Positions 11,500 through 24,036 of a stretch of DNA of 64,000 bases are shown here, piece after piece (the stretch's first letter is position 1; each line of letters opens with the position of its first letter). Both the position numbers and the translations under genes were made by a program. The notes beneath the pieces are model-generated. The model had not been told where the DNA came from. It made no database searches and worked only from the letters and a program-made list of their open reading frames with translations. Location: NCBI GenBank assembly GCA_035236585.1, contig CP141132.1, forward strand, positions 18,947,945 to 19,011,944, given 5' to 3'. Source of the stretch: Warburgia ugandensis. Taxonomy: Eukaryota > Streptophyta > Magnoliopsida > Canellales > Canellaceae.

Positions 11500-13589
11500 G
11501 AAGAGTATAGTCTCTACTCTTTTTTTTTGGGATGTTATTACTAGGGAAACATTAGCATTTTCAATTTAAATTCAATCTTCCCCTTTTCAATTTGGTAAAA
11601 TAAAATGTATCATGAGATAACCACATAGTTTTTCACATGCTTCAATAATTTTAGTAATTAAATATAGTACATGTAAATCATCATCTATATTAATTTATTC
11701 TTATCAAAACATAGCAATTATTAAGATTTCTAGGATTACAATCTTAAGTCACCTACCTCAGACAAAGAACTGCTCATCTAGACCTCTCAAGTCATAATCA
11801 AACTCAACTGTAGGATCGATTTACGTCAATCCCACTACTTGGATACACGTCCTATCTAGGGATAATCTAGAATCCAAGTTATTCATCTAAGTTGATTCTA
11901 GGATGTAAAGTAAATATTATACTTGTATTTCTAAATTTAATTATATTTTTACATCATCTAATGGTTCACTAGCAAGGGCTCCTCAGGTTTGCTGCCAATT
12001 AATATCATGCCAAATCAGGCCCACCAATAAATATTTGATTCTTTTCTTACTCATTTTATAATGTAATCCAAAATTATCATACTCACACTAGGTTAATTTC
12101 AGGTAATTCATCATTTAATCAACTAATCAAGCATGCTTAGATTTAAATTATACTCAATTCTACCTAATTACAGCCCAAATCAATGAAGTTAAATGGTTAA
12201 GATGATAATTCTACCTAGCATAAGTCAACTTGAGTGATATTAGGCTATCTATGTCACCAGATCATCTCAAAGGTGTCTAATGTAGGCTATCTATAGCGGT
12301 CTTATCAAAATCATCCATTTGAGCAGCCCAAACCAAAAATATATTAATAAATCTCATTAAATAATCTTAAAAGATCATTTAAAAAGTGTGTATCTTTGAA
12401 TTGGATTCAATTTCAGCCATTGATTAAGATCGGCCAAATCACCTCAACCATGCTTCGGATCAAAGATCTTTGATATGGATCTTGATCTACACACATTAAG
12501 AGAATCACAATGAATGATTTAGCTTGTGATGGATGGTCGAATCAGTCACAGATCAAATGAACTAGTGTCCAATCAGTAGTCTTATCACAATCAATTGTTA
12601 GATCTTCTTCAATCAATGAACAGAAAGATGGGCCTTGCTCCTCATATTGCAAGGATTGTGATGGTTATATCGGATCTATGAGGGCATTCATGGACATGTA
12701 ATAAGAAGAGATCAAAGTTCAAGGGTGAGTGATGGTAGTGGGCCACCTATGCCAACTCAGTAGACAGAGAGTGTGTGTTGAGGGGAGGGATATTGTGCGG
12801 TGGTGCTTGGTGGCTCTGGCACAGTGCTCGTTGCCCAGCCACTGATAGGGAGGCACAAAGGGTAAGGGGAAGGGGATTCTGTAGGGCATGTCAGGTTGTG
12901 CCAGAGAAGGAAGAAGGCAGCAGAGAAAACAGGGTTGATTTATGTTCATCAGCTTGTTTGTCAGCTGCACTAGAGGGAAAATCGACAAGGGAGAAAGACA
13001 GATGGGTTTTGGTGGTGCTCAGTTGTCCTTGATGCAGTCATTGCTTGGGATAGGAACTATAAATAGAAATAGGGCTATGTACATAGTTAATGAGGGTTTT
13101 CACCATAGGGAGATCAGACAAAGGAGAGTTTCTGGTGATGGGGATCAACGTAGGGGGTGTGGGTCATTGGGATTTTTCCTTTTTTGGTATTCTCCCCCAT
13201 TTTGTTTCATGTCAGCCATTTTCCACCCTTGCCTATCTTATGAGGAGTTGCAAAGATGCGTGGAGGCTGACTGTCCACATGTTGTGCCCATTCCTAGCAT
13301 GGCATGGTGTTTGCAGTCCACAAATAGGGGTGCCATTATCATTTTTGGCTCCCTCTTAAATTAGTAAAAATTTTGGATTTTTACACCCCATTCTCCGTTT
13401 CACCCAAAAATACTGTCATTGGAATTGTCACAATGCATATATTCCAAATATTAAGGTTTTGAGAGTCAATAAGTTCCTTTCAAAAGGTTATTTTCACAAA
13501 ACTCAAAACTTGGGATTCCAAATTCTCATTTCATTCAAAATAAAATAAAAAAATTATTGAAATGGAATTTATAAATTGAGGTTGTTACA
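11500..13589 (-). mobile_element. LTR fragment of the element A (Tekay/Del-like) family
   Basis: On the minus strand it begins TGTAACAACCTCAATTTATA at 13,589, as element A's LTR does. Further in, the reverse complement of 11,740-11,930 (aataacttggattct ... gtgtatccaagtagtggga) matches 26,750-26,890 of element A's 5' LTR closely. The GC-richer part at 12,770-13,330 corresponds in position to the GC-richer part of A's LTR. The overlapping open frames at 12,775-13,364 are in this LTR and lack any known domain. The distal end of the LTR is not found. Confidence 0.75.
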
Positions 13590-13739
13590 ACATCTAGTTA
13601 GACTGTTTCATTGGTGATTATTAGTAGTGAGTTTTAAGAATGGTGAAATCGATATAGAAACAAAGGTAAAAAATTGCTCCATTTTTTGTAATTGTGATTT
13701 GTTTATTCATTGTAAATGAATATTTACATATATTACACT

Positions 13740-14275
13740 AGTACACTCAACTCATAACCAAGTGACACAACTTCCTTTTATTGTTAAAGTTACAAAGAAG
13801 GATGCTGAACAAGACTTATCTGATGGGTTTTGCTGCTACCAGAACTTGAAATAGAACTCAGGAAAGGAAAGATTTTGAGAATGTAGTAATAGATCACTTT
13901 TCCAGGTTGATAATCAAATCTTCTAGTGAACCAATGCCCATCAAGGAAACATTTATGGATAAGAAACTTATGCAAGTTTCCAAGACACCTTGGTATGCAG
14001 ACATAGTGAACTGTCTTATAATAGATCAATGTCCTTCACATTGGTCCAAACAAGATGTCTCCAATTTTATGTCCATGGTTAAGTACTTCATCTAGGATGA
14101 TCCATACTTGTTTAAGTACCTTCCTGACACCTTGGTATGTAGACATAGTGAACTATCTGGTAATAGATCAATGGCCTTCACATTGGTCCAAACAAGATGC
14201 CTCCAATTTTATGTCGTAGGTTAAGTACTTCATCTAGGATGATCCGTACTTGTTTAAGTACTATCCAAACTATTA
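13740..14275 (+). pseudogene. pol: pol remnant: RNase H end and linker to integrase
   Basis: A frame near 13,876-14,094 reads NVVIDHFSRL, the degenerate form of the NVVADHLSRL motif at the end of gypsy RNase H. Then comes an ETFMDKKL / PWYADIVNCL segment and the HWSKQD ... DDPYLFKY pattern typical of the integrase N-terminal side in Athila/Tat elements. In an intact element this polyprotein region copies RNA into DNA and integrates it. Here a 142-bp tandem duplication repeats the second half out of frame, stops interrupt the frame, and the zinc-binding HHCC and catalytic DDE parts of integrase are missing. Non-functional. Confidence 0.82.
13984..14267. repeat. 142-bp tandem duplication inside pol remnant
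   Basis: Copies 13,984-14,125 and 14,126-14,267 both begin gacaccttggtatg and end at the 'tgtttaagtac' word. 142 is not a multiple of three, so the second copy is read in another frame. Confidence 0.9.
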
Positions 14276-15627
14276 TGTAAAAATTAAACTTGGAATATGC
14301 ATTACACAAAATAACCATATATATAGTTTAAATTGAAGATAAAATATAACTTAGAGATCTTGAAGAAGATGAGTTGAGACCATTAATCCATGTGAGCTTT
14401 AGAGACCTTCTTGCTTTCTGAGGGTTACATATAAGTTCCAAGTTTTGTTTATTAGATGTAAATTCCTAATTGGTCTCATGGTTCTTAATCTTGGTCAACT
14501 ATTGAACAAAAATATGAAAGATTACACCGTACATCTCTTAAGTTTATAGTTAATTCAAGCCATATGAAACCTAAGAAATGATAGAGGTCATACTAGGTAA
14601 ACCCAAAGCCTTTAGCCTTTCGGGAGTTATTTTCCAGTAGTTAGCCACTTTGAGCTTTTTCAATGAGCCTTTTCTTTGTGAACCCATTGACTAGTACACT
14701 TATTAACCCCTATAATATATCCATTACCTAGTTTGTCTTGAAAATATGGAGAAATGGTTGAAGAAGTATAGTAAGAAAAGTATGAGCTATACAAGTCCAG
14801 AGATAAACATCAAAAGGGCTGAAAAGAGAAAAATTCAAAGTAAGGCTGTACTAAGAGCCAAAGATGAAAATTGAGAAAAGAAACAATATCCAATGAAAGG
14901 AAATGTTCACTCTTATGAGAAAAAGAAAGTTGTGAATACACAAGTAGAAGACCTCAGCATATCTTTCAAAAAAATCTTTGTTTATTCTTATACCTATTCT
15001 TTTATTAACTCTATCTTAAGCCCATGTTTTGTCCTAATAGAAGTCCTAACTTGATCTTAGAAGAAGTATGCATTGGATGTGGTTATGACTATGTATGGAA
15101 TATGTAGAGTGTAACACTCGAAATAGTTGATATTCTTTCATGAGACTATTATCAGATTCTTTTTAACTTATCATTCTTTGGTATAAAATATATGAGAATT
15201 TGGCTTTGATGAAAATTATTCTACTGCATATTAACAAAAAATTTAACCTCTTCTGAGCAACAAGAATATCTTGTGAGATTTGAAGCCAAAACATACTTTC
15301 AGACTATATATCTTTAGTGAAAGAGTAGGATTTTAAAATATTGGTCATTTCTATTAGCATGTTAAAGTTAGGAATTCAACAAATGCCCAATGGAAGAAAA
15401 GTATGTGAGAGAAATAAAGGACTTCCATAAAAAAAATTTAAATGTTTAGGGGTGTCATTTTAAAAAACCCTTATGAGACTACAACTCATCAACTAAGAAT
15501 AACCTAGGGGTTTAAGGGCTAAATGCAGATGACAACACCTGATAAAGTGGTTAGGATTTTCTTTAGATTTATTATTTTTGAAATTTGTATTTTTCTAGGA
15601 CTAGTAAAATCTAAGTTTTAGGGTATT
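14276..15627 (+). mobile_element. 3' untranslated region and PPT side of element C
   Basis: No coding frame. Phrases match the 3' interior of element B: 'gaaacctaagaaatgat' and 'agttagccactttgagc' at 14,568-14,662 against 41,990-42,085, and 'ataacctaggggtttaaggg' near 15,500 against 42,860. The last bases before the LTR (ggactagtaaaatctaagtt) correspond to B's ggactagcaaaatgctagtt just upstream of its PPT, but the G-rich PPT core has decayed to 'ttagggta'. Confidence 0.7.
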
Positions 15628-18615
15628 TGATATATATATATATATAACACATGCCTATATATTTAGCAGGTTTCAGCTCAAAAAACAACTTAAACATCAC
15701 TAATTAGGGTCAAATCTACATTTTGTAGGTCTATGGTATAATTGAAAAAATGTACAAAATTGAAAATTGTAATCCTAAAATAGCAAGTATAGAGTACAAG
15801 CTGCATCATGTGTCCACATGCCAAACATGAAGTCTGAGAGAATCAGAATGTCAAGAGGATGCTGTTATCAAAGTTAGAGAAGCCAGAAACCTTAAAGAGA
15901 AGACCTTAAAAGGGGGTGTTCTTATCAAAAGTAAAGGTCACAATTGCATGCCTACAAGCTATTTACCACCTTGGAAAGCTTCTACGTGAAGTTCAAATCA
16001 CATACAATAGATACACATACAATTAAGGCTTTTTTTGGAACAAAATGAGTTAGAAGAATGGGACATGCATGGAAACACATTCCTTTCACTCTCTCTCCTA
16101 GTCAACCAAAAGAGGGAACCACCAAAGGGGCTAGATGAATTTCCCTTGCAAGGTGGTGTATTCCCCATTCATTAGACATTTTTACATTAGAAGAATAAGG
16201 AAGAGAGAAGGAGCAAATAAAGGAGGTGAGGAGAAAGACAATTTATGAAAAATCTACTATTGACAATTACCCTTACTTTTCAAGTATTCAAAGGACAAGA
16301 TCTATCCTTGTGTATGCATATTCTAAGCAACCAATGAGAACTCAATCAAACAAGGGTAGATCAATGAAAAAATAGACTACAAGGAAGACCAGACTAAAAC
16401 CTCATTGGGGGAGATTTTTTCCATGGGCTTCTCGCCAACATTTTAGGAGAAAAACATCCCAATTCAAGTGGGGAGACATCTACCTCTCCTTTAAGCTCAT
16501 TAGTTAGAGGAAATAATGGTAGACTAGGAGAAAAATGAGGAGAAGGCCTAGAGTGGATGAGGAAATCTCAATGAAATTTAAGACATCCACTCTAAGGCAT
16601 ATTGATCCAATGGTTTCAAATAAAAGATCTATAAAACAAAATATTTTGAGCAAGGAAGCTTTAAATCTATCACATCTACTCAATACGAAGTGAAGTATCA
16701 TCCAAGGGTGAAGAAATGAAGATGAACCAAAGCTTAACCCTAGCCATTATCTCACATTCTATATTAGGAGATGCAAATCATCAACTAAGCATAAAAAGGA
16801 GACATCTTTTTCCTTAAAGGAAGGCCATTTGACTCTAAGATAAAACTAGAGGAAAATTCCTTCTTCATGATAAGATCATCATCCTCCCACCTCTACCATC
16901 TAAGGAAGAAGGACAACCATCCAACCATCCATCCAAAACAACCCACTTAACATTTCCTTTACATTTGCAAATGTCCCTTACATTCTTCTTTCTTATCCTC
17001 CCTCATCTCTTTCCTCTTTTCTTACCCTATCTTTCATTCTCATCCTTATCAATATCCCCCATATAATGCCCTTATAATTCCACCATCCCATGCAATTTAC
17101 TGTCCTTGAAATGGATTCCATGTTCCTCTCCACACTCTTTCCTTTCCATTCTTCCTTCCATCGCAACCATTCTTCACTCCTCATGATCTTAGCCAACCAT
17201 CCTTGAGGGTTTTCACCATAGAATAATTATAAAAAGGGGTGGGGAGAAGGACAAAGGCTATCTCTCAACTTTCCCCAAAGGACAGAGCTTAAGTCATGAG
17301 AAATAGAGGAAGGAGATTGCTCCTTCCAAGCTCTCCCACAAGCTTGATGCGTCCAGATCCTTAGGAATAGAGGTAAGAGCATTCAAATCCAACCATAAGC
17401 CATTCTAATTAATTACTTAAGGCATCATGCTAAAGAGTAGGAATACTTCAACCAAGGTTAGTACTTAGTTCCTTCATCATCTCCTTTATGATTGAATTTG
17501 GTGTCTTAAGACAAGGACCAATGTCTCCACCTTTGTTTTAGTTTTCTCCTTCTCTTCAAATCTAAGGAGGGAAGCCCAAGGCTAATGGGTGCATCCTCAC
17601 CTTAGTTCCCTTTTTCATCCTTTTCTTCTTCCATTCCTCAACATTAGAATGGAACGCTCAAGGCCAATGGGTGCACTTCCCTCTAGCATGCTTCTATGTC
17701 CTTTTTATCACAAACTAAGGCTAGACATCAATTTTCATCAAATGCTCCACCTTAATCCTCTTCTTATTTTCCTTTATCTTACAACTAGAGTGGAATGCCC
17801 AATCCACAGATGCATTCCACTCTAGCCTTCTTACCACATTCTTTTTCCCATCTTAGGTCTCTTTTTTTCCTTTTCTTATTTAATCTCACCCCAAAGTGGG
17901 GCATCCAACTTTGATGGATGCACCTCACATTTTGTCTCAGTTCTCGTCTTTTATTTAACTCCTTAAAGGCACCCTCTATTTAAAGTCTTTGGAATCACGA
18001 GTTACCTTCTCTTTCTCTCGCCTACTAAGCTACCCTCTTTCATAGAGTTTCCAATTAAGGAACACATTTTTATTTTTATTTTTTCCCACTCCATCTCTTC
18101 TCTTTTCTTCTATTAAGGGTGGTGATCTTTTAGAAAAATTAAGTAGGTGCTTCTTTCCTTTGCTGGAATACTACTTCATTCTTAAGGATCTTTGGATTGG
18201 AATTGAGCATAACATTAGGAAAGTGGCATGTTTGGGTTATATATGAGAAAAGCTTAATGGTACAAGTTCTTATTGAGTGACACAACAAGAGAACCCTACG
18301 ATAGAATTCAAGCCCAGGTGAAGTTCTATTCAATTTTTTTATTTTTTTATTTATGTACTTAATTCTTTGTAATCAATGTAATTGATGAAATGAGTTTACT
18401 TTTATTCAATTAGATTAATTTGATTTTAATTCTTCACTTTCTTAAGTGTAAATGCTCAATTTAGTAAATTTCTTTAAATGATTGGCTATGCTAAATTAAA
18501 GTGATTTAAATGTTAATTAAAACCCATTTAAAAAGTCTCTGTGGGATCAACTCATATTTGCCATATCTATGCTCCAATAGATTCACGCACTCACAGTAAT
18601 AATTAAAGCACATCA
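15628..18615 (+). mobile_element. 3' LTR of element C
   Basis: It starts TGATATATATATATATATAA after the PPT side and ends about ...AAAGCACATCA. The first 400 bases are homologous to the LTR at 56,074 (shared 'cactaattaggg', 'aggtctatgg', and 'tcaaatcacatacaat'). The 3' part (18,265-18,320: 'gagtgacacaacaagag ... ttcaagcccag') is shared with element D's LTR. The stretch 'tctgtgggatcaactcat' near the end is the common LTR tail of this group. Short frames inside (16,504-16,701, 16,993-17,196, 17,589-17,825) are chance frames. Confidence 0.75.
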
Positions 18616-19532
18616 CCTGGCTTCTTGTGTAAATTATTTTTGTTGTTTGAGTACTTTGCAAAAATTTGTAAAAGTTTTAAAGATTTTTATTAGGCCTACC
18701 CCCTCCCTCCCTGCTTTGGAACCTCAAAATTGATATTAAAGTAGGTGTTCTAGTTTTTAGAAAGAGTCAAATATCAAATTTTTTTTTTTAATATGGTATA
18801 ATAGGAATCACTCTTAGAGAAGGATAGTCTAGTCCTAGGCCCCCATCAGTTGATGGAATGAATTACAACTATTGAACGATAAGAATGAAAGAATAACAAA
18901 TATTTAATCACTTTGTAGAAGTTTGTATATGTATATAAAATTTATTGTTGGGCTTATTTCTCTACCCCAACCTCTTTGAAACTCACACTCTATACATCTT
19001 CAATAAATAAATACTTAGATAATCTAAAACCTAAACAAAAAGGTTTGAATTCGATTAGATTAGTATTATGAAAATCCACAATAAAGTTCAAACCAATAAA
19101 TTTGACTGGATTGGATTTGGATTGAGGCATATGAATGAGAGTAGCACTACTTAAACTAATTAAAAACAAAGGCTCACATTTCATTTAAATGTTTTTTAAA
19201 ATGTTGTATTACCAGGTTATTGTCTTTGACCACACCAACCAAGTTTTATTACTAGACTCCAATTTCTTCTCATTTATGGTCATGTGGGGAATACCTACCT
19301 AAATTTTAGTAGGCTTGTTGACTATTGGTTAGCAGTTTCAATGTGGAGTATTTTTATCAATAATACTAGGAATAGGCAAGAGCTTGAATATGGAGCTCTC
19401 ATGTTCTCTGATATGTCATAGGGTGTTCTCATATCACTAGCTAATTAGGTTTAAAAGTAAATTACAATATAGTACATCAATTTGTCATGACTCCCAATAA
19501 GAGTACATGCTTAAGAGGAGACGAATGAAGTA
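18616..19532. other. Unassigned stretch between LTR remnants
   Basis: AT-rich, no gene recognised. A pyrimidine patch (18,696-18,713, ccccctccctccctgc) and several T runs are the only visible structure. A short minus frame at 18,990-19,184 has no recognisable domain. Confidence 0.45.
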
Positions 19533-19979
19533 TGCACCTATTTGTAGTTTTCCTACAAGTGTACAATTAATTAGTTATAGTATTTACAAGGTCGAATCCA
19601 CATGGAGGATACAATGAGAAAATAAAGCCCCAAAGTTGATCTGAACTAATGATTCTATTATTATGCAAAAATTATATTAAACTAATAAGTGAAGAATATG
19701 ATTTTGGTACAATGTTTGATAAAAATGTATTTGTAACTAAAATAGAAATTTCAAGATTAAAGATAACCTATCCAAAGTTAGTCTCAACACTTACTATTTC
19801 TCTTATAACTCAAGAATTGAATTGAAACTATGACTATCTTCTCAAAAGATGGTTTCTTGGAAAACTTAATTTTAAAATTGATTAACTTTACAAAACTAGA
19901 TAGATTGCCAAATTGTAGGCATTCTATGCAAAACATAACTATAATGGATCAAGGATTCTATTTCCAAGCATCCTCTATG

Positions 19980-20130
19980 AAAAGTAATGAGACAAAATCA
20001 AAGAATTATTCTAAAGATGAACTTGACTTTTTCAAATTGAATTAAGTTTTGAAATGAACGAAAAGTAATGGGATAGAATCAACGAATTATTCTAAGGATG
20101 AATTTAACTTTTTCAAATTGAATTCATTTT
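19980..20130. repeat. 81-bp tandem duplication
   Basis: 'aaaagtaatgagacaaaatc' at 19,980 recurs as 'aaaagtaatgggatagaatc' at 20,061, and both continue to 'actttttcaaattgaatt'. A 60-75-codon open frame over it is a by-product. Confidence 0.85.
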
Positions 20131-20228
20131 CAAAATTAAAGTTTTAGGACAATTAAACCATTAGAAACAAGTAAGTGGTTTTTCTAACTTAGGCTAGGAT
20201 CACTTTAACCCTAAACAAGAAAACTAAG

Positions 20229-20275
20229 CTAACATGTTTATTCAAGTAACTAACCTAACATGTTTATTCAAGTAA
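20229..20275. repeat. 26-bp tandem duplication
   Basis: 'ctaacatgtttattcaagta' occurs at 20,229 and again at 20,255. Confidence 0.9.
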
Positions 20276-21362
20276 GTATGAACTATTCAAATCTACTATA
20301 CTAATACAATAAAATTGAAATGACTTAAACTAATCAAAAGCTAAAGAAAAGAACAATCCTAAACCTATAGTAAAAGTAGTAACAAAATTTTCACTAAGTT
20401 TCACTTAATTGATCATTACAATGATTAAACAAAAATAAAGTACAAAGAATAACATTATAAAATCTTCAAATCAAGGTAGCTCCCTTAGAAATCCCTTGAT
20501 GTGTCATGCATCAACATGTAGCCAATAATCTCCACTCTAACTTTCACAAAATCATAATAATAAAAAAAATGAAGCAAAACTTATACTCACAACAACAAAA
20601 CAATAGCAAGAGATTGTCACTATCATAGCTGAAATATTAAAAAACATTAAGAAAATTTTGATTCCATTAGATAAATCCATAGCTAATTGTTAGAAATTTG
20701 CACCATGGTAAAGAAATTATATGATTTTCTTAGAATACCAACAACAAACTCTAGAATACAGGCTGAATTATAGTTGCTATAAAGTGATAACTGTCACATG
20801 TAAGTAACCATACCAATTCAAGATTTTAGAAAAATTTACTATTTTCATGAAGAAACTAGGGAGCTATGTTGTGAACAAGGAGATTTCTCTTGATAAATTC
20901 TACTGATTCTAGGTTTTATTTAGTACCGAAACTTTGTTCTTAAAACAATTAGATACTTAAGAATCTCATGGAACTAATAAATTTCAACAAAATTCAATAA
21001 ATTTTGAGCTTTTCAATCACAATAGTAACATGTTTTTGCATACACACTAGCAGTCCCTCTTACTATTTCTCGCTAAAAAACAATGACTTTTACCTTGAAT
21101 TCTTACTAGAAAATGATGTAAACTTACTTATAAGACAAAATGAAATCTTAGCAAAGCTTTGGATCAATAAAATATTGAACAAATAATGGGAATTAAAGAT
21201 GAAAGTTCAAAGTAAAACACTATTAACTAAATAAACATGAAATAAAAGAATTGAGAAAATTTATGAATTAGTGTTGAAATATCTAATTAAATTGTGATAT
21301 TTCTTGATCATATGATAGATAACAATAGTAGGAATAAGTTATAAACTTGTAAACCACAAGAA

Positions 21363-21385
21363 TATATATATATATATATATATAT
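21363..21385. repeat. (TA)n microsatellite
   Basis: About eleven uninterrupted TA units in an LTR remnant. Confidence 0.9.
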
Positions 21386-21831
21386 TTCACATTGTCTCCA
21401 CTAAAAAATGAAACAAAGCACTACTCATTTTCTACAAAAAAAATAGGGAGAGTGTTGTTAGAGAGAGAGTTAATTATTTCCAATTGGGAAACCCCCTGCA
21501 ACTCCTATCCAACCACCCTTCTTTCTTTTCCTTAATTCCACACCACATTTAACTTCTCCAAGTAAGACACTACCATAGTTGTAGAAGTTTGTTTTGTTCA
21601 TTTTCCAATTTAGGAAACCATTTCCTTTCCTACTTCAACTCTTTATCCAAGAAAACATGAGACCAAGCACTCTTTGTTGATGGAAATTTTCACTTTAATC
21701 AAGGCATGCATCTAGAATGTCCAGTCCTCTAATCTCTAATCCATACTTTTTTATTTTGCATAAAAATAGTGAATTTGGGTAATCCACTCCATTGAATTTC
21801 TCCATGATGATGAATCCACATCTATACCAGT

Positions 21832-24036
21832 TGATAATTAGTCAATTTTGTATTAAAAGTACCCAATTAGTAGCACATGTGTTATAAATTATAGGCATTA
21901 TTATAAGAAGTTTTCAAAATTCATGACACATGCATTTCTGAGTTAATAATCCAAAAGTTTGATATTTTATAGGTTCAGATGCTAATACAGAGTATGTGAT
22001 TTATCATAATTTTTTAGGTATTAATTAAGGTTTTTAATCTTTTGTAGATGTTAAAAGAGTAATCCAGTGGCTGAGATCGCTTAGATGATAATTGATCCAA
22101 ATCAATGATGAGAGCCAAGATCCATTTCCCATCATTTCAAAGTTCAAGCAAGGATTAGGATTATTCTAGGGCATGTAGATGGATTTCAGAGATAGTTAGA
22201 AGAATCAAAAGTGACTTAAATGGGCACATGTATATCCATGCAAATTTTCCACCTTTCATGAGAATTGGAGCCATGCAAGCCATGAAAACTAAGCCACTGA
22301 AGCCACCATGTAGCCATTGAAGCCAAACCAACAAGGGACTACACTATTGGTAAAAAACGAAAAAAAAAGAAGAAGAATCCACCACATGCAAATTTCATGT
22401 TCCAAAGATAAAAAATATGAAGAAAAACAAGTGGACTTTATCTATGAGGAAGATAGGCATGCAAAATGCAAGGTAAGGCTGCCTACTAAGGCCCTTGTGA
22501 TCCACCCCTTCCCCAGACCCCGCATAGGCGGGAGCTTTGTGCATTGGGGCTGCCCTTTTTATCTCCCTCTCTCTCCAACGTGTTTCACTTAGAGGGAGAT
22601 TATGGATGACGTCATGCAATGTTGCCCTTCCCACTTGCTAATTCCAAGCCCCTCTATGATCTGCCATCTTTATCTCTCTTTTTAAGTTTCCCATATTCCT
22701 AATTTTCCATGTCATATATTTACTCCCCAGAATCCCACGATTCCCACCTTCTTAGTTTCCCACTTCTAATCTCCACTTTTGTAATCTTCCATCCTTATCT
22801 TTCCTTTTCCTCATTCTTATCTCTTCTTTCCCCTCTTCCTTAGGCTAGAAATTAGCAAGAGACTCCTTTATCTATATAGGGCCAAATCTTGGAGAGCAAG
22901 AGAGTTTTTTTTTTTTTTTTTCTTATGCAATTTACTATGAGTTCCCTTTAATGCTTTGTACGCATCTTCCATAGCAGCCCTCCATGCTTCTCTCATCCAA
23001 GTCTTCCATACAATATTCAGGTTGGTTTCCTTGCATCATGTTTTTCCTTTTTACATACTTTGTTATCTTTGTTTCATGCATATAGTTCTAGGTGTTCTTC
23101 ATTGTTGATTGCTTCTATTTTGCATAGTTTTGTCTGATCCAAGGCATACTCTCTCTTTTAGTGAAAACCAAGAGATAGTAGCCTTTGAATCATCTTAGTT
23201 CTCCTTTACTTGTTACTTGTTCCTTGCTAGTTATCATCTTTCCTTGCTCATGTTTAAGTTTACTTTCCATCTCATCTTTCTCTTTGAGTCTCTTTTGGAT
23301 TCACACGCATGATACCTTGAATACCTATTGGATAATGATTGTTGGATTGTGTTAAAGAAGATTGAAGTCAATTTTTTAGATTGCTTTCATGTTTTCAAAT
23401 GTGGTGTATCTTTCTTTTTCTATGTTTCATGTAATATGTGTAACTTTCATGTACTATTTTTAATTCAGAAAAGAAATGTGTTTCATATACACTTTCAATG
23501 CTTATTTCTAATGCTTGAAGTCCATTGAATCATGCTGGTCATGTTTGTTGAATCATGCCACCCAACTTATGTTTCATGCCCACTTTTCACTCTAATTTCC
23601 ATGCATCTCATTCTTGGGTATGCAACCTTTACATCTTAAGATCCACGCTCACTATCCATGAGTCACGCACACACCTTTGATATTTGTTTCTTTAGTTTGC
23701 ATGTTTTGTTGATTAGGTTTAGTTTATGTTTAAGTTTTATTAGTCATTGCTAAGTTTAGTTGCATCTTTAGATTAGTTTTAGAAAGTTTCAAAGTTTAGT
23801 TTTAGGAACTGTTATTTTTAGAAAGTTTCCTCAGTTTTAGTTTCATGCATGTTTCTATTTCCATGTTCTTTTAATTCCTAGAATACATCAAATACAAACT
23901 TTCTTTGGCTAGGATAAGTAATCTAAGCAAGATTCAATTAACATGCAAATGTGTGAAATTCCTCATGGGATTGACCTCACTTGCGTACATCTTACTACTT
24001 TGATTAATGCACTTGCGAATATTAATTAGAATTACA
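21832..24036 (+). mobile_element. Solo-LTR-like copy of the TGAnAAGT LTR family
   Basis: It starts TGATAATTAGTCAATTTTGT, homologous to the minus-strand starts at 9,704 and 7,782, and ends '...gcacttgcgaatattaattagaattaca', homologous to LTR2's end at 5,186. A 2.2-kb length fits the family. No matching 5-bp target repeat is evident (ccagt on the left, tcatc on the right), so one end may be lost or mutated. An Au-type SINE fragment lies inside at 22,469-22,561. The frames at 22,317-22,634 overlap that fragment and are not genes. Confidence 0.75.
22469..22561 (+). mobile_element. 3' fragment of an Au-type SINE
   Basis: A GC-rich block reads, in pieces, 'ggtaaggctgcctactaagg', 'cccttgtgatccaccccttc', 'cccagaccccgcataggcgg' and 'gagctttgtgcattggggctg', then a T run. 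This is the order of the conserved 3' body of Au SINEs known from many seed plants. The tRNA-related 5' head with the A and B boxes is not recognisable, so it is 5' truncated or the head has decayed. Identification is from memory of the Au consensus and should be confirmed by alignment. Confidence 0.72.

Larger units (their letters stand above)
13590..18615 (+). mobile_element. Element C: 3' half of an Athila/Tat-like gypsy retrotransposon
   Basis: Visible parts in order are a pol remnant, a 3' untranslated region resembling that of element B (14,560-14,720 matches 41,990-42,150), a PPT-side sequence and a 3' LTR. The 5' half is missing: the sequence is cut at 13,589 by the minus-strand LTR, which probably inserted here. 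Integrase sequence beyond the linker is also absent, so the element was deleted before or after that insertion. Confidence 0.75.
19533..21831 (-). mobile_element. Probable minus-strand LTR remnant
   Basis: Around 19,550-19,620 the minus strand reads 'tccatgtggattcgacctt ... aattaattgtacacttg', the usual tail of the Athila/Tat-like LTRs seen elsewhere here. This orients an LTR whose end is on the left. The right end is not identified and may have been truncated by the insertion of the LTR at 21,832. It contains two small tandem duplications and a TA microsatellite; no gene is visible. Confidence 0.5.

Noticed and set aside
12775..13364. Cluster of overlapping frames of 85-140 codons
   Set aside because: Inside a minus-strand LTR of the element A family; no domain in any of them.
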